Shown: one piece after another, positions 17,844-27,004 of the stretch
Layout: each line of letters opens with the position of its first letter
Position numbering within the stretch: the stretch's first letter is position 1
Source: Chloroflexota bacterium
GTDB lineage: Bacteria; Chloroflexota; Dehalococcoidia; JACQUA01
Direction: 5' to 3'
Length of the DNA: 64,000 bases
Assembly (NCBI GenBank): GCA_016210565.1
Contig: JACQUA010000173.1
Location: 1-64,000 of the forward strand
Made by a program: the position numbers and the translations under genes
Notes under the pieces: generated by a model
What the model saw: only the letters and a program-made list of their open reading frames with translations
Told to the model about the DNA's origin: nothing
Databases searched by the model: none

Positions 17844-19805
17844 ATGACTATCTACGGATACGGAAAGATCCTGGCGGTGGATTTGTCAACGGGGCGCATC
17901 ACTCAGAGTGAAATTGCCCCCGAGTTTGCGCAAAAATATATCGGCGGTCTGGGTTTCGGTTCTAAAATCCTTTACGAAGAAGTGGGACCGGATGTCAATC
18001 CCTTCGGCCCCGACAACTTGGTGATTTTCGCCAGCGGTCCTCTAACTGCCACCGCTGCTCCCTGCGCTGGTAGGACTGAGATAACCACCAAATCTCCGTT
18101 AACCGGAAGTATTGGCACAGGGAACACCGGGGGGCTCTGGGGGGCCCAACTCAAGCAGGCTGGGTTTGACGTTATTGTCGTCAGAGGTGCGGCTGAGAGA
18201 CCTACCTACTTGTGGGTCGATAATGATATGTGCGAACTGAGGGACGCCAGCCATCTGTGGGGAAAGGACACGTGTCAGACATCTGATATTCTCCAAGGAG
18301 AATTGGGATCATCGTCCGTACCCGGGATTTCGGTGTTATGCATAGGGCCAGCCGGGGAGAACCTGGTTAGATATGCCTGTCCGGTCAACGACTATCATCA
18401 TGTCGCGGCCAGAGCCGGCGCCGGTGCCGTCATGGGAGCCAAGCGGCTGAAGGCCATAGCAGTACGGGGCACCGGACGGCTGCAGATGGCCCGCCCTGAA
18501 GAATTCAGCAAGGCAGCAAGAGAAGCCCGGGAATGCATACTGGCTGCCAAAGCCGCCAAACAGATGCCGGGCGCCCCAGCCGAAACAAGAAAAGCGTACC
18601 TCGAACGAGGCTGTCTCCCCGCTAAGAATTATCAAACAGGGGTTCTGCCGCGTTGGCTGGAGACCAGGGGCGTGGAAGTCGCCCGAAGATACGCGGCGCG
18701 AAAAGACGTTACCTGTCACGCCTGCCCGATATCATGCTTCAATCTGGTGGAGATCAACGAAGGCAAATACGCCGGCCTGAAAGTTAATAGGGCGTTCGCG
18801 CCCGGCCCGGTCACGGAATGGGGGGCAAAATGCGCCCTGGACAATTTGCCCGCCATCTGGAAGTGCAAGCAGCTATGTCACGAGCTGGGCATGGACTTCG
18901 TGTCAGCTTCTGGCGCTATTGCCTTTACCATGGAGCTATTCCAGAGGGGTATACTGACGGCGAAAGACACCGGGGGGTTGGAGTTGACCTGGGGCAACGA
19001 AGAGGCGGTCGTACGCATGCTGCACCAGATAGCGTCCAGAGAGGCCTTCGGCGATATTCTCGCCGAAGGAAGCGTGGCAGCAGCCGCCAGAATCGGGAAG
19101 GGCAGCGAACGGTATGTGATGGCCATCAAAGGTATGGAGATGATGTCGCAGGACCCGAGATCGGGCTACCGGGGGTACGTTCTCGGCACCCTGACTAACC
19201 CCCGAGGCGGAGACAACGTCAAGACCACTCACTGCCACGCCGACCGCTATAACCCTCACTGGTGGGTTGAGAGGTTCGACATATTTGAGGATGTGAAGGC
19301 AAAGATATACAGCATGCCTCCGGAACAGGTGGCCGATACCTGGGAAGGCAAACCGTTGATGTGCAAGTGGTACGAGGACCTGTACTCGGCGGTCAACGCC
19401 CTCGGCCTTTGCATTTTCGCCTCGGGCCACGAAACCTCCCTCGGACCAACCTACCTCTCCCGGCTGTTCTCGGCCTGCACCGGTTGGGACACAACCCCAG
19501 AGGACATTATGAGGTCTGGCGAAAGGATCTTTACCCTGATGAAGTCCTACGCCGTAAGGCAAGGTCTCACCAGGAAAGATGACGCTTGGCCGGAACGGTT
19601 TTACACGGAACCGATGCCGGAGGGTCCGGCGAGAGGCGCCGTGCTGGACCGGGAAACGACCGAACGGGTGCTCGATGAGTACTACGACGTGAGAGGCTGG
19701 GACAGGCAATCGGGAGCCCCCACCGCGGAGAGGCTGAACCAGCTTGGGCTGGGCGGTGTTGCCGACGACCTGTTGAAAATGGCTCTTATCCGACATCAGG
19801 GCTAG
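17844..19805 (+). CDS. Aldehyde ferredoxin oxidoreductase family protein
   Basis: The 653-residue protein has the length and N-terminus (GKILAVDLSTGRI) of the tungsten-pterin aldehyde:ferredoxin oxidoreductase family. The [4Fe-4S] ligands are C291, C294 and C298 in CHACPISC, with C523 in LGLCIFASG as the likely fourth. Pterin-binding glycine stretches such as TGNTGGLWG and ARAGAGAVMGAK are present. Family members oxidise aldehydes to acids with ferredoxin as acceptor, in the cytoplasm. It may act on an aldehyde from the adjacent SDR enzymes. It is followed by an MmgE/PrpD gene. A MoaD-like protein at 24117 could serve its cofactor. The substrate is unknown. Confidence 0.88.
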   Translation: MTIYGYGKILAVDLSTGRITQSEIAPEFAQKYIGGLGFGSKILYEEVGPDVNPFGPDNLVIFASGPLTATAAPCAGRTEITTKSPLTGSIGTGNTGGLWGAQLKQAGFDVIVVRGAAERPTYLWVDNDMCELRDASHLWGKDTCQTSDILQGELGSSSVPGISVLCIGPAGENLVRYACPVNDYHHVAARAGAGAVMGAKRLKAIAVRGTGRLQMARPEEFSKAAREARECILAAKAAKQMPGAPAETRKAYLERGCLPAKNYQTGVLPRWLETRGVEVARRYAARKDVTCHACPISCFNLVEINEGKYAGLKVNRAFAPGPVTEWGAKCALDNLPAIWKCKQLCHELGMDFVSASGAIAFTMELFQRGILTAKDTGGLELTWGNEEAVVRMLHQIASREAFGDILAEGSVAAAARIGKGSERYVMAIKGMEMMSQDPRSGYRGYVLGTLTNPRGGDNVKTTHCHADRYNPHWWVERFDIFEDVKAKIYSMPPEQVADTWEGKPLMCKWYEDLYSAVNALGLCIFASGHETSLGPTYLSRLFSACTGWDTTPEDIMRSGERIFTLMKSYAVRQGLTRKDDAWPERFYTEPMPEGPARGAVLDRETTERVLDEYYDVRGWDRQSGAPTAERLNQLGLGGVADDLLKMALIRHQG

Positions 19806-19887
19806 GAGGCAGGCCGTCGCTCAGGGCATTGACGAACCCTCACAGCCACGAGTTCTTCCAGGAAAATCATCAAGAAAGAGGAAAACC

Positions 19888-21291
19888 ATGCAAGCAACTG
19901 AACATGTAGCAAACTGGATCGTCAACACGAAGTATGAGGACATGCCCGCGGAGGCTAAGCGGGTTGCCCAGGACACCGCTTTTGATTGCCTCGGCGTGAC
20001 TCTGGCGGGCTCGGCCCAGCCTTTGGGTAGCATCATCCTGAGCTACGGCCAACAACTCGGAGGCGTGGCCGAGGCTACCATGATCCCGAACGGGCGGCGA
20101 ATAGCTGCAAGCAATGCCGCCCTGGTCAACGGGACACTGGCCCATGCTTTGGACTTCGATGACCGTAGCGGGTTTGCCCATTCGGCCTCCGTCCTTCTCC
20201 CGACCCTGTTAGCAATGGCCGAGAAGACGGGGGCTTCGGGGCGCGACTTTGTGGAGGCGTACATTGTAGGCCACGAGGTCGGCGAAGCACTGTCGCCGCG
20301 CGGCAAGACGGGCGAATATCCCTTCCAAAAACAGGCCGTAAGCGGCCGCATGGGCGCTACCGCGGCCTGCTCCAAGCTTCTCAAACTAGACCAGAGACAG
20401 ATTAGAGTGGCGCTGGGAATTGCCGGCTCCATGGCTTCAGGACTCGAACATAACCTGGGTACCATGACGAACCCTCTCCACGCTGGGTTGGCGGCGCGCG
20501 ATGGTGTCATGGCCACGGAATTGGCTGCCCGTGGGTGGACGGCCGGCGAACGCATCCTGGAACACCCTAACGGATTTATCAACGCCTTTCTTGGTCCGGC
20601 CTGGCTAGGCCAGCAGCAGGCAGGGCACCTCCTGGTCGAGCGCCTCGGAAATCCCTTCCGCATCCAGGACATGGTAATGATCAAGAAGTATCCTTGCGGC
20701 GGGTCGAACCATTTCACCATAGACGCCCTGTTGGAGTTGATGCGGGAGCATCACTTCGACTATCGCGATGTCGCTGAAGTAGAGGTGTCCCAGGCCTACT
20801 ATTCCCACTACATAGACCCCATAAACGAAAAACCCCGCACCGGGCTGCAGGGTAAATTCAGCATGGTCTACAACGCTGCTGCTGCGCTGGTGCTGGGAAA
20901 AGTGGATATCGATACTTTTACCGATGAACGTGTCAACGACCCTCGCATCCGGGAAACCATCGACAAGATTCGAATGCGGGTGTTGTCAAGATACGAGATA
21001 GCCTACGCCGACGAAGAGCGTCACTGGCCCGGCGGCGGGTCTACGGGAATGACCGGAAGGCCGATCGTAGTCCGGCTCAAGAGCGGAAAGGTCGTGAGCA
21101 AGCTCATCCCGCCTGACCACATACTGGGCGGACCAAAGAACCAATGGGGCTTTGACGGCATCCGCGCCAAGTTCGAAAGCAACGCGCGTCGGGTGCTCCC
21201 TGAACAGAAAGTTCAGGAGGCCGTGCGGGTGTGGTCTAAATTGGACGAAATACAAAGTATTCGCGAGGCTATCCCTTCCATCTTGGCGTGA
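19888..21291 (+). CDS. MmgE/PrpD family protein 2
   Basis: The 467-residue protein has the family signatures NGTLAHALDFDD, VGHEVGEALS, AARDGVMATELA, KKYPCGGSNHFTIDALLEL and KFSMVYNAAAALV. AAGAGGA precedes ATG 19888. It lies 82 bases after the aldehyde oxidoreductase gene and probably belongs to the same transcript. A dehydratase, decarboxylase or isomerase acting on a carboxylic acid is implied by the family only. The sequence is clearly distinct from the copies at 3305, 30166 and 31920. Confidence 0.87.
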   Translation: MQATEHVANWIVNTKYEDMPAEAKRVAQDTAFDCLGVTLAGSAQPLGSIILSYGQQLGGVAEATMIPNGRRIAASNAALVNGTLAHALDFDDRSGFAHSASVLLPTLLAMAEKTGASGRDFVEAYIVGHEVGEALSPRGKTGEYPFQKQAVSGRMGATAACSKLLKLDQRQIRVALGIAGSMASGLEHNLGTMTNPLHAGLAARDGVMATELAARGWTAGERILEHPNGFINAFLGPAWLGQQQAGHLLVERLGNPFRIQDMVMIKKYPCGGSNHFTIDALLELMREHHFDYRDVAEVEVSQAYYSHYIDPINEKPRTGLQGKFSMVYNAAAALVLGKVDIDTFTDERVNDPRIRETIDKIRMRVLSRYEIAYADEERHWPGGGSTGMTGRPIVVRLKSGKVVSKLIPPDHILGGPKNQWGFDGIRAKFESNARRVLPEQKVQEAVRVWSKLDEIQSIREAIPSILA

Positions 21292-21621
21292 GCGGCTGCG
21301 CCGCGATTTGACGGACAAGCCGCGGCCCGTTGGGTTCGTCGCCCGGGATCCGCGCGGCAACCGTCTATCGTGAGCCACGAACAAACTCTGGTCGCCTGCA
21401 AGGTTGGTAATTGACAGGCTGCAAATTGTGCCGGCGAACGTTTTTCCGCCGGGGGGAACAAACTGGCCTTATGGGCATAACTGACACCAAACCCGGTGGG
21501 TGAGTTATCGCCATTGACTTGCTGCCCCGAAGATCCCCTGCTGCACGAAACACGAATCGCCCGCGCCCAACCGGGCCATGCTGCTTGACAAGGAGACGTC
21601 CAGACGTCTATTATTCAGGGC
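21292..21621. other. Intergenic region, no gene recognised
   Basis: About 330 bases separate the MmgE/PrpD gene from the methyltransferase gene. Short open frames here show no family features. I see no clear promoter pair or terminator. This boundary probably marks the end of the catabolic island and the start of a restriction-modification cassette. Confidence 0.5.
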
Positions 21622-22785
21622 ATGAAGCCGGAGAAGGCGAATACAGAGAACGCCAGATACGCCCCGGGGCAGGTGCGAGACGCGATTATTCAGGTCCTGT
21701 CTCTGACATCGAAGCCGCTATCTGTCAGTGAAATCCAGGAACGTGTCTCCTGCATCATCGGGTCTACGCCCGACTCATCCGTTCGCTCGTATCTGCGCCT
21801 GAACACTCCCGACCTTTTCGTGCGGGAGACCCGCGGGATGTATGCGGTGCAAACAACACCCGGGGGAGTCCAGAAGGGCTTTCCTGATCTCCAGCCATGG
21901 CGTGAACCCGCCCGGTTTGGCAAATCTACCATTGTTCATGCTGACTGCTTCGACTGGATAGCACAACAACAGGATAACGCCTTTCACGCCGTTGTCACCG
22001 ACCCACCCTATGGTCTGTATGAGTATTCACCGGAACAACAGAATAAGCTCCGGAGCGGCAAAGGCGGCGTATGGCGAATTCCGCCGTCCTTCGACGGGCA
22101 CGATAGAAGCCCCCTACCGAGATTCACTACCCTAACCCCACAGCAACTCAGGGACCTCAGGACGTTCTTCTTCTACTGGGCGAGACTGCTTCTGCCCAAA
22201 ATAGTCCCCGGCGCACACGTCGTCGTTGCCTCCAGCCCGCTGGTGTCACACATAGTCTCGGGATCGTTGTCAGACGCCGGATTGGAACGGCGAGGGGAGA
22301 TCATCCGCCTGACCATGACCCTGCGAGGCGGCGATCGTCCGAAGGCCGCTCACAATGAGTTCCCCGGCGTCAGCGTCATGCCGCGCTCAATGTGGGAACC
22401 ATGGCTTGTCTACCGGAGACCAGTCGAAGGGAGAGTACAGGATAACCTGAGGAAATGGGCCACCGGAGGCTTTCGCCGGCCGTCTCCTGAGAAGCCTTTC
22501 GGGGATGTGATCGTATCGGCGCCGACCAGGAAAGCCGAACGCGCCCTGGCCCCACACCCGAGCCTAAAGCCCCAGGCGTTTCTCAGGCAGGTTGTCCGCG
22601 CGGTGCTGCCGCTGGGCCAGGGGACAATTCTCGACCCCTTCGCCGGAGCCGGGTCCACTCTGGCTGCAGCCGAGGCCGTCGGCTATCAGTGCACCGGAAT
22701 CGAGAAGGACGTACGTTTCTTTGACATGGCTTGCGATTCCATCCCCAGACTGATACGCTTCACGCCGAACGGGGAACGCCCGTGA
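21622..22785 (+). CDS. Beta-class DNA amino-methyltransferase with winged-helix N-terminus
   Basis: The 387-residue protein has a winged-helix-like N-terminal domain (about residues 15-80, with LSVSEIQERVS). The catalytic motif DPPY follows at 127-130, and near 341-360 comes the AdoMet-binding motif DPFAGAGSTLAAAEAVG. The order DPPY before FxGxG is that of beta-class enzymes making N6-methyladenine or N4-methylcytosine. A convergent gene at 22916-23602 encodes a probable endonuclease, so this is likely the modification half of a type II system. The fused helix-turn-helix could help DNA binding or control its own expression. Confidence 0.85.
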   Translation: MKPEKANTENARYAPGQVRDAIIQVLSLTSKPLSVSEIQERVSCIIGSTPDSSVRSYLRLNTPDLFVRETRGMYAVQTTPGGVQKGFPDLQPWREPARFGKSTIVHADCFDWIAQQQDNAFHAVVTDPPYGLYEYSPEQQNKLRSGKGGVWRIPPSFDGHDRSPLPRFTTLTPQQLRDLRTFFFYWARLLLPKIVPGAHVVVASSPLVSHIVSGSLSDAGLERRGEIIRLTMTLRGGDRPKAAHNEFPGVSVMPRSMWEPWLVYRRPVEGRVQDNLRKWATGGFRRPSPEKPFGDVIVSAPTRKAERALAPHPSLKPQAFLRQVVRAVLPLGQGTILDPFAGAGSTLAAAEAVGYQCTGIEKDVRFFDMACDSIPRLIRFTPNGERP

Positions 22786-22818
22786 CGAATTGCAGAAGAA
22801 ATCCGCTCTGCGAGAAAA

Positions 22819-22894
22819 GACCCTTCGAATGCGCTCAGGGTGACAGCCGCCCCTACCTGTCATTGTCATTCTGAGCGAAGCGAAGAATCTTTGC
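22819..22894. repeat. CTGAGCGAAG-type inverted repeat, copy 1
   Basis: GACCCTTCGAATGCGCTCAG at the left and CATTCTGAGCGAAGCGAAGA at the right are imperfect complements. They could form a bidirectional hairpin between the convergent methyltransferase and endonuclease genes. Related copies lie at 37483-37578 and 54792-54878. Confidence 0.65.
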
Positions 22895-22915
22895 CCCTGA
22901 TTCTGCGATTAAGCA

Positions 22916-23602
22916 CTAAGCACGGTATACCCAGTTTTGCCTCAGTTTCTGAATACCGTCCTTGTGAAGCGTGGCTGTTCGGGTGCCAAGTTCGCCCCTG
23001 GGGTTCCTCCTGAAATCTGATATCGTCACGTGTCCCAGGTATACCTCCGTGAACGCCAGGGGACGACGTTCCACAGCCGGTTCCGTTTCCGCGTCGAGTT
23101 CATACACAAAAACGCACATCCACTGGTCCCTCGCCCCGTGGGTGTCAACGGCGCCCCCGGCCTTCCTTGTCGTCTTGATCTCAACTCCCTCCGTTCCTGC
23201 TCTGACCGCATTCCCGGCATACAAGCCCTGCACAATCAGGTCGGGATGGCCGTTGAAATAACGGTTCTCGGTGAGAACACGTGAATGCCTGGCAAGAGCC
23301 ACGGTGAGCATATCTGAGAGAACGCCCGACATGATAGCGGGCCGCAGCATGTCATCCAGTCTCCCGAGCCCTTTGCCGGTCAGATACGAGTTGACGTCGT
23401 AGAAGAAGTCGTAGACATCCTGCATTGCCATCTGGAAGTCCTGCGGCCTTAATTCAAAGGGAAAGACCGCCGCAGGGTTGAACTTCCCTGGGTCGACCGT
23501 GTTTCGAGCAATCGTCACGGATGCCTCACCCGCACAGGAGAAGCGGAGACCGCAGTCACCTGGCGCGACGGCGCACCGAACCGACCTGCTTGTAAACCCC
23601 AC
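22916..23602 (-). CDS. Probable type II restriction endonuclease (PD-(D/E)xK)
   Basis: The protein is up to 228 residues from GTG 23602. That start overlaps the neighbouring gene by 47 bases, and GTG 23518 (200 residues) is an alternative that would avoid the overlap. The nuclease signature is seen as HPDLIVQG and GVEIKTTRK: the aspartate of PD (residue 121 in the longer form) and E141-I-K143. This fits a PD-(D/E)xK core. It is convergent with the methyltransferase gene and separated from it by a hairpin repeat. No family name is recognised, so the recognition site cannot be given. The assignment rests on motif and context. Confidence 0.65.
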   Translation of the reverse strand: MGFTSRSVRCAVAPGDCGLRFSCAGEASVTIARNTVDPGKFNPAAVFPFELRPQDFQMAMQDVYDFFYDVNSYLTGKGLGRLDDMLRPAIMSGVLSDMLTVALARHSRVLTENRYFNGHPDLIVQGLYAGNAVRAGTEGVEIKTTRKAGGAVDTHGARDQWMCVFVYELDAETEPAVERRPLAFTEVYLGHVTISDFRRNPRGELGTRTATLHKDGIQKLRQNWVYRA

Positions 23603-23894
23603 GCGATACCCTGACGGTCAGATTGCCGGCAATACGCCCCTCTGCCCTTTTCCTGTCCATGTTTTCGCTGTGTTTTTTCATCAGCGCAACTATGTCATCT
23701 GCCTCCATCTCATTGACGATAAGGAATTTCGCTTTCCCCCCGGAGGGTTCGGTATTCTCGTAGAGGGTCGACTTGAGGAAGCCCGGGGTCAGGAGTATGT
23801 CGGGCAAATGAATCCCGGTATACCATTCTTTTAGCTCGGCCTCCCGCGCCGGATCAGCCAGATTGGTCTCCACTACTAAAGCCCATTTTGCCAT
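23556..23894 (-). CDS. Small dimeric alpha-beta barrel protein (EthD/DUF4286-like)
   Basis: The 112-residue protein starts at ATG 23894, preceded by AAAGGGGG. The pattern of an initial strand (KWALVVETNL), a WYTGIHLPDIL helix region and GFLKSTLYENT resembles EthD-like dimeric ferredoxin-fold barrels. Members bind small hydrophobic or aromatic molecules or act as monooxygenases. No catalytic role can be read here. It overlaps the longest form of the endonuclease gene. Function unknown. Confidence 0.65.
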   Translation of the reverse strand: MAKWALVVETNLADPAREAELKEWYTGIHLPDILLTPGFLKSTLYENTEPSGGKAKFLIVNEMEADDIVALMKKHSENMDRKRAEGRIAGNLTVRVSRGVYKQVGSVRRRAR

Positions 23895-23989
23895 GTTTTG
23901 TTTTCCCCCTTTCGAGAATAGTTAAACCCCGATTACGCATGTGCTAATACCAACGCATTAATTCGCGAGGCATCGCCCAACCCTTAGGG

Positions 23990-24031
23990 GCTTGATTTAT
24001 CAAGCCTTACGCAGGTTTGATAAATCAAACC
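23990..24031. repeat. Two adjacent palindromes
   Basis: GCTTGATTTATCAAGC at 23990-24005 and GGTTTGATAAATCAAACC at 24014-24031 are both perfect palindromic hairpins. They share a TTGAT-N2-ATCAA core and are 8 bases apart. They lie between the MoaD-like gene and the alpha-beta-barrel gene, about 95 bases upstream of the latter's start. They may be an operator pair or a mobile palindromic repeat. Confidence 0.6.
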
Positions 24032-24116
24032 GCTGCGGGGTCGGAGCTGCGCCATCACGCTGCAAGTATTATTGCGTTTGTATTATTTGGCTTCATTCTT
24101 CCCCACCCCCCGCAGG

Positions 24117-24455
24117 CTAAAGGACCTGCGGCCACCCCCCACCCGGCGCAGGGATAACCCGGCCAGTTGCGCCGCCGGCCATGGGGGGCAGGAAGATGAT
24201 TTTGTCGCCATCGGATAGCTTCGTGTCCAGGCCCTGGAGGTGATAAACCGGCTGGCTGTTGACCATGACCAGCACCCCCAGGTTGAATTCCTTCCCCTCT
24301 TCATCCAGGACAGCTTCGACGAAGCCGCGGGACCAGCTCCGCTTCATCTCCGACACGAATCCTCCCACGGTACCGTCGGGGACCTCCACCACCCCCTTGC
24401 TCCGCCCGGCCAGGTCGGCGTAGTGGCCGTATATTTCTACATCAATGCGAGTCAA
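24117..24455 (-). CDS. MoaD/ThiS-like sulfur-carrier protein with C-terminal extension
   Basis: The 112-residue protein begins at TTG 24455 after AAGGAAC. It has the ubiquitin-like fold pattern of MoaD (MTRIDVEIYGHYADLAGR) and ends its core with the hallmark PPMAGG. In active sulfur carriers the two glycines are the last residues, because the C-terminal carboxyl is adenylated and thiocarboxylated. Here 17 further residues follow the glycines. Either the tail is removed by a protease or the protein is not a sulfur carrier. A link to tungsten/molybdenum cofactor supply for the aldehyde oxidoreductase or the molybdoenzymes is likely. Confidence 0.75.
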   Translation of the reverse strand: MTRIDVEIYGHYADLAGRSKGVVEVPDGTVGGFVSEMKRSWSRGFVEAVLDEEGKEFNLGVLVMVNSQPVYHLQGLDTKLSDGDKIIFLPPMAGGATGRVIPAPGGGWPQVL

Positions 24456-24465
24456 TGGTGCAGTT

Positions 24466-24690
24466 CCTTTCCGGTAGCTTTCAGCTATCAGCCTTCAGCA
24501 GCCGTAGCGATCCCGATGCATCGGGACGACGCGTCGGGACAAGGGGCGTCGCTACGGGGGTCCAGACTTCTTCCCGGCCCCACGAAGTGGTGGGTTGCGC
24601 TCGCGGAGTACGATACACCGGCAAAGGCGACTTAACCGGCAACTGGTGAAGGGCCTCCACTGGGCCGCCGGCTCGCTTCACCCACCCTGC
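24466..24690. repeat. Composite of dispersed intergenic repeats
   Basis: This gap between the MoaD-like gene and uvrB is almost entirely repeats. It holds an AGCTTTCAGCTATCAGCCTT element, a CGTAGCGATCCCGATGCATC hairpin element ending near 24562, and a GTGGGTTGCGC...GCTTCACCCACC element at 24590-24690. Each has relatives elsewhere in the window. I see no gene here. Confidence 0.55.
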
Positions 24691-24694
24691 ATCG

Positions 24695-26728
24695 CTATCT
24701 GGATCTCCCTCGGGCATGATGCTTCCCTCCGGCAACGGAAAGTCCTTCTTCCTCCAGATACAGGTCTCTCTTCAACTCCACGATGCGGTCGCGGAGCAGG
24801 GCCGCCTTCTCGAATTCCAGGTTCCGAGCCGCCCCCTTCATTTGGCCTTCCAGGTCTTTCACCAGCCGGAAGACCTCCTCCTTGCTTACCGGTTTGCCTC
24901 CGGCTTCGTACGGCGTCTTCGCCTCGGCCACCATTCTCACGCGCTCGGTGATATCCTTGATGGCCTTTTTGATTCCCTGGGGGGTGATGCCATGCTCTTT
25001 ATTGTAGGCGATCTGGATCTTGCGGCGGCGGTAGGTCTCCTCGACCGCCGCTTTCATGGAGCCGGTCATGCCGTCCGCATACATGATGACATGGCCCTCC
25101 ACGTGCCGGGCCGCCCGCCCCATGGTCTGGATCAGGGCTTCCTTAGAACGGAGATAGCCTTCCTTGTCGGCATCGAGAATGGCCACCAGGCTCACCTCCG
25201 GCAGGTCCAGGCCTTCCCGCAGCAGGTTGATGCCCACCACCACATCATAGACCCCCAGGCGCAGGTCTCTCAGGATTTCCACCCTTTCCAGGGTCTGTAT
25301 CTCGGAATGGAGATAGTGGGTGCGCACGCCCATTTCCTTCAGGTAATCGGCCAGCTCCTCGGCCAGCCGCTTGGTCATGGTGGTCACCAGGCACCGCTCC
25401 TTGCGCCCGGTGCGGACCTTTATCTGGTGCATCAGGTCGTCGATCTGCCCCTCGATGGGCTTGACCTCGATGGTGGGTTCCAGAAGACCGGTGGGCCGGA
25501 TGAGCTGCTCCACCACCTGCTGGCTTTTGTCGAATTCAAAAGGCCCCGGGGTGGCCGAGACATAGACTGTCTGGCGGGTCCGTTCCTCGAACTCGGCGAA
25601 GTTCAGAGGACGGTTGTCCAGCGCAGAGGGAAGGCGAAATCCGAAGTCTATCAGGGTTTTCTTCCGGGTCATGTCGCCGTTGTACATCCCGCGCACCTGG
25701 GGGAGGGTCATGTGCGACTCGTCGATGAAAAGCAGAAAGTCGTCGGGGAAATAGTCCAGCAGGGTCCACGGCGCGCTCCCAGGAGCGCGCCGTGAGATGT
25801 GCCGGGAATAGTTCTCGATGCCGTTGCAGTAACCCGTCTCCCGCAGCATTTCGATGTCGTAGTTGGTCCGCGACTCCAATCGGGCCGCTTCCAGCACCTT
25901 GCCCTGCTCCTTCAGATCGGCGACCCTTTGCTCCAGCTCGGCCTGAATATCAACTATGGCCTCGAACAGCTTCTCCTGGGAAGTGACAAAATGCTTGGCC
26001 GGGTAGATGTCGATGCAGCCGCTCTCGCCCAGTATTTCACCGGTCAACGGGTCGGTTTTCACGATGCGCTCCAGCTCGTCGCCCCACATCTCCAGGCGCA
26101 CGCCCGTCTCCTCGTAGGCCGGCAGGACCTCCAGCGTGTCTCCCCGGATGCGGAATTTCCCCCGGGAAAAGTCCACGTCATTGCGCTCGTACTGCATCTC
26201 CACCAGCCGCCGCACCAGGCGGTCGCGGTCGTATTTCTCGCCCTTCTTCAGCGAAAGCACGAACCGGTAGTATTCCTCGGGGGAACCCAGACCGTAGATG
26301 CACGAGACCGAGGCCACGATCAGCGTGTCCTTCCGCTCAAACAGCGCCCTGGTGGCGGCATGCCGGAGCTTATCGATTTCCTCGTTGATGTCGGTCTCTT
26401 TTTCGATGTAGGTATCGGTATGGGGGATGTAGGCTTCCGGCTGGTAATAATCGTAGTAGCTCACAAAGTATTCCACGGCGTTATCGGGAAAAAACTCCTT
26501 GAACTCCGTGTAAAGCTGGGCCGCCAGGGTCTTGTTGTGGCAAATGACCAGGGTGGGCCGCTGGACCTTCTCGACCACGTTGGCCACGGTGAAGGTCTTG
26601 CCGCTGCCGGTCACGCCCAGCAGCGTTTGCTTCTGGATCCCCCTGTTCAGGCCCTCCACCAGGCTAACAACGGCCTGGGGTTGGTCGCCGGTGGGTTGGA
26701 AATCAGAGACAATCTTGAAATCAGCCAT
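24695..26728 (-). CDS. uvrB: Excinuclease ABC subunit B
   Basis: The 677-residue protein starts at ATG 26728 ([20 protein letters not shown]); an in-frame upstream extension to 26764 is not family-like. It is the DNA helicase-like damage-verification subunit of nucleotide excision repair. Walker A lies at about residues 38-45 (GVTGSGKT). The beta-hairpin region contains [20 protein letters not shown], and the helicase motifs include DESHMTLPQ and GRAARH. The C-terminal UVR domain that contacts UvrC and UvrA contains [18 protein letters not shown]. Length is normal. uvrA and uvrC are not in this window. Confidence 0.98.
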   Translation of the reverse strand: MADFKIVSDFQPTGDQPQAVVSLVEGLNRGIQKQTLLGVTGSGKTFTVANVVEKVQRPTLVICHNKTLAAQLYTEFKEFFPDNAVEYFVSYYDYYQPEAYIPHTDTYIEKETDINEEIDKLRHAATRALFERKDTLIVASVSCIYGLGSPEEYYRFVLSLKKGEKYDRDRLVRRLVEMQYERNDVDFSRGKFRIRGDTLEVLPAYEETGVRLEMWGDELERIVKTDPLTGEILGESGCIDIYPAKHFVTSQEKLFEAIVDIQAELEQRVADLKEQGKVLEAARLESRTNYDIEMLRETGYCNGIENYSRHISRRAPGSAPWTLLDYFPDDFLLFIDESHMTLPQVRGMYNGDMTRKKTLIDFGFRLPSALDNRPLNFAEFEERTRQTVYVSATPGPFEFDKSQQVVEQLIRPTGLLEPTIEVKPIEGQIDDLMHQIKVRTGRKERCLVTTMTKRLAEELADYLKEMGVRTHYLHSEIQTLERVEILRDLRLGVYDVVVGINLLREGLDLPEVSLVAILDADKEGYLRSKEALIQTMGRAARHVEGHVIMYADGMTGSMKAAVEETYRRRKIQIAYNKEHGITPQGIKKAIKDITERVRMVAEAKTPYEAGGKPVSKEEVFRLVKDLEGQMKGAARNLEFEKAALLRDRIVELKRDLYLEEEGLSVAGGKHHARGRSR

Positions 26729-26789
26729 GTCAGTCAGCACTCTATGATACCATACCCGCCCCAAACCGGTCTCATCGAGAAACCTGTAG

Positions 26790-26808
26790 CACAGGCTTCT
26801 CGCCTGTG
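26790..26808. repeat. Short cacaggc hairpin repeat
   Basis: CACAGGC and GCCTGTG flank a 5-base loop. It is a member of the same dispersed hairpin family as 130-151 and 45082-45100, here upstream of uvrB. Confidence 0.5.
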
Positions 26809-26951
26809 GCTTGAAGCACCCGGTAGCGGCACGCCGCCAGGCCGCGGCCGGCTTTGGCGGTCGTCACGCGACCGGTCCCGACGGGGTGGGGTGGGGGAAT
26901 CTTGAATCCTGGAATCCTTCTTGAAGTGCCAACACCGCTGGTGATTTCACA

Positions 26952-26981
26952 TTGACATCCCCCCGCTGCCGGATATATCAT
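26952..26981 (+). promoter_or_regulatory. Sigma70-type promoter of the second fusion regulator
   Basis: TTGACA at 26952-26957 is followed after 18 bases by TATCAT at 26976-26981. TATATC at 26974-26979 with a 16-base spacer is an alternative. The start codon at 27005 leaves a leader of under 20 bases with AAAGG at 26994-26998. The layout closely copies that of the paralogue at 368-423. Confidence 0.65.
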
Positions 26982-27004
26982 TGCGGTGTCCAGAAAGGCT
27001 AATC

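Noticed and set aside
23990-24031. FNR boxes
   Set aside because: The half sites are separated by 2 bases, not 4, so the symmetry does not fit Fnr or Crp.
25799-26905. Long open frame antisense to uvrB
   Set aside because: It mirrors the codon structure of uvrB and has no family features; GC-rich genes often create such frames.
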